Positions 24,287 to 24,355 of a DNA stretch of 24,355 bases are shown piece after piece. Numbering within the stretch: the stretch's first letter is position 1; every line of letters begins with the position of its first letter. This DNA is from RGIG9379 sp031553005 (lineage in GTDB: Bacteria > Bacteroidota > Bacteroidia > Bacteroidales > Paludibacteraceae): contig JAVBMA010000057.1 of the NCBI GenBank assembly GCA_031553005.1, positions 1 through 24,355 of the forward strand, in the 5' to 3' direction. The notes beneath the pieces are model-generated. The model was not told where the DNA came from and ran no database searches. It saw nothing but the letters and a program-made list of their open reading frames with translations. The position numbers were made by a program, and so were the translations under genes.

Positions 24287-24327
24287 TAGGTGATGAAGCG
24301 GCGGCAAAGCCGCCGCTTCATCTCCTA
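24287..24327. repeat. GC-rich palindromic hairpin, right window end
   Basis: Arms 24287-24305 and 24309-24327 pair at 18 of 19 positions (one T-T mismatch at 24291/24323) around the loop AAA. The core GAAGCGGCGGC/GCCGCCGCTTC is shared with the hairpin at 1-38, but the outer arm bases differ and still pair. It lies about 220 bases after the rightward PAP2 gene, with no T tract right after the stem. Confidence 0.9.
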
Positions 24328-24355
24328 CTTGTTCTTAATATACGCGCAAAATGTC

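Larger units (their letters stand above)
24065..24355. other. Gene-free, repeat-bearing stretch after the PAP2 gene
   Basis: No gene seen. It contains the ACACGAAG tandem, an AATCCCC/GGGGATT inverted repeat, the dispersed element and the GC-rich hairpin. 24328-24355 shows nothing recognisable. The sequence TTCGGAATG also appears just after the PAP2 stop (about 24075), perhaps a decayed repeat copy. Confidence 0.6.

Noticed and set aside
1..24355. A transposon or genomic island spanning the window between the mirrored repeats
   Set aside because: The interval contains core genes (rimP-nusA-infB, purD, rpoN) with ordinary composition and no integrase, transposase or target duplication.
1..24355. 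CRISPR array, tRNA or rRNA genes
   Set aside because: No regularly spaced direct repeats, cloverleaf or rRNA-like sequences were found in any gene-free stretch.

Overview
The window looks like chromosomal DNA from a member of the Bacteroidota, most likely order Bacteroidales. The evidence is: AT-rich intergenic DNA; promoters of the TTTG-N18-20-TAnnTTTG type; almost no Shine-Dalgarno sequences; the gene set (GT117/DUF2723, DUF6242, an IF2 with a long linker); and lipoproteins with acidic residues right after the lipobox cysteine. Genus cannot be fixed from the sequence; a Dysgonomonas/Parabacteroides-like organism is a guess.

Layout. 1-520 is a gene-free stretch holding short repeats and hairpins. 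521-5796 (minus) is the translation/transcription-factor cluster rimP-nusA-infB followed by a CvpA-family gene; a good promoter lies upstream of rimP and a terminator-like hairpin lies between infB and cvpA. 6161-6826 (plus) is a monocistronic small outer-membrane beta-barrel protein with a perfect terminator. 7206-15893 (plus) is a tight run of seven genes: a GT-C glycosyltransferase of family 117, a NodB-type deacetylase, a PDZ-S41 protease lipoprotein, a Spy-like periplasmic protein, purD, a polytopic membrane protein and a YqaA-like membrane protein. 16105-18406 holds a DUF6242-type lipoprotein and a PfkB sugar kinase. 18519-21655 holds two translationally coupled genes: a GDPD-like lipoprotein and an OpgB/LtaS-type phosphoglycerol transferase. 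21909-24064 holds rpoN and a PAP2-family membrane phosphatase. 24065-24355 is again gene-free and repeat-rich.

Working together: most of the non-housekeeping genes point to the cell envelope (sugar transfer from lipid carriers, deacetylation, periplasmic proteolysis and chaperoning, phosphoglycerol transfer and glycerophosphodiester cleavage, lipid-phosphate hydrolysis).

The most unusual points are: (i) the OpgB-like enzyme, which carries a C-terminal extension whose two halves resemble the eukaryotic FAM3/POMGNT1-stem (ILEI) fold but in swapped order, and which is coupled to a GDPD lipoprotein; and (ii) the two window ends, which carry the same composite repeat (short repeat plus GC-rich hairpin) in mirror orientation, each downstream of an outward-facing gene, with the hairpin arms changed in a compensatory way. 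I saw no CRISPR array, tRNA, rRNA, transposase, phage gene or dedicated defence system.
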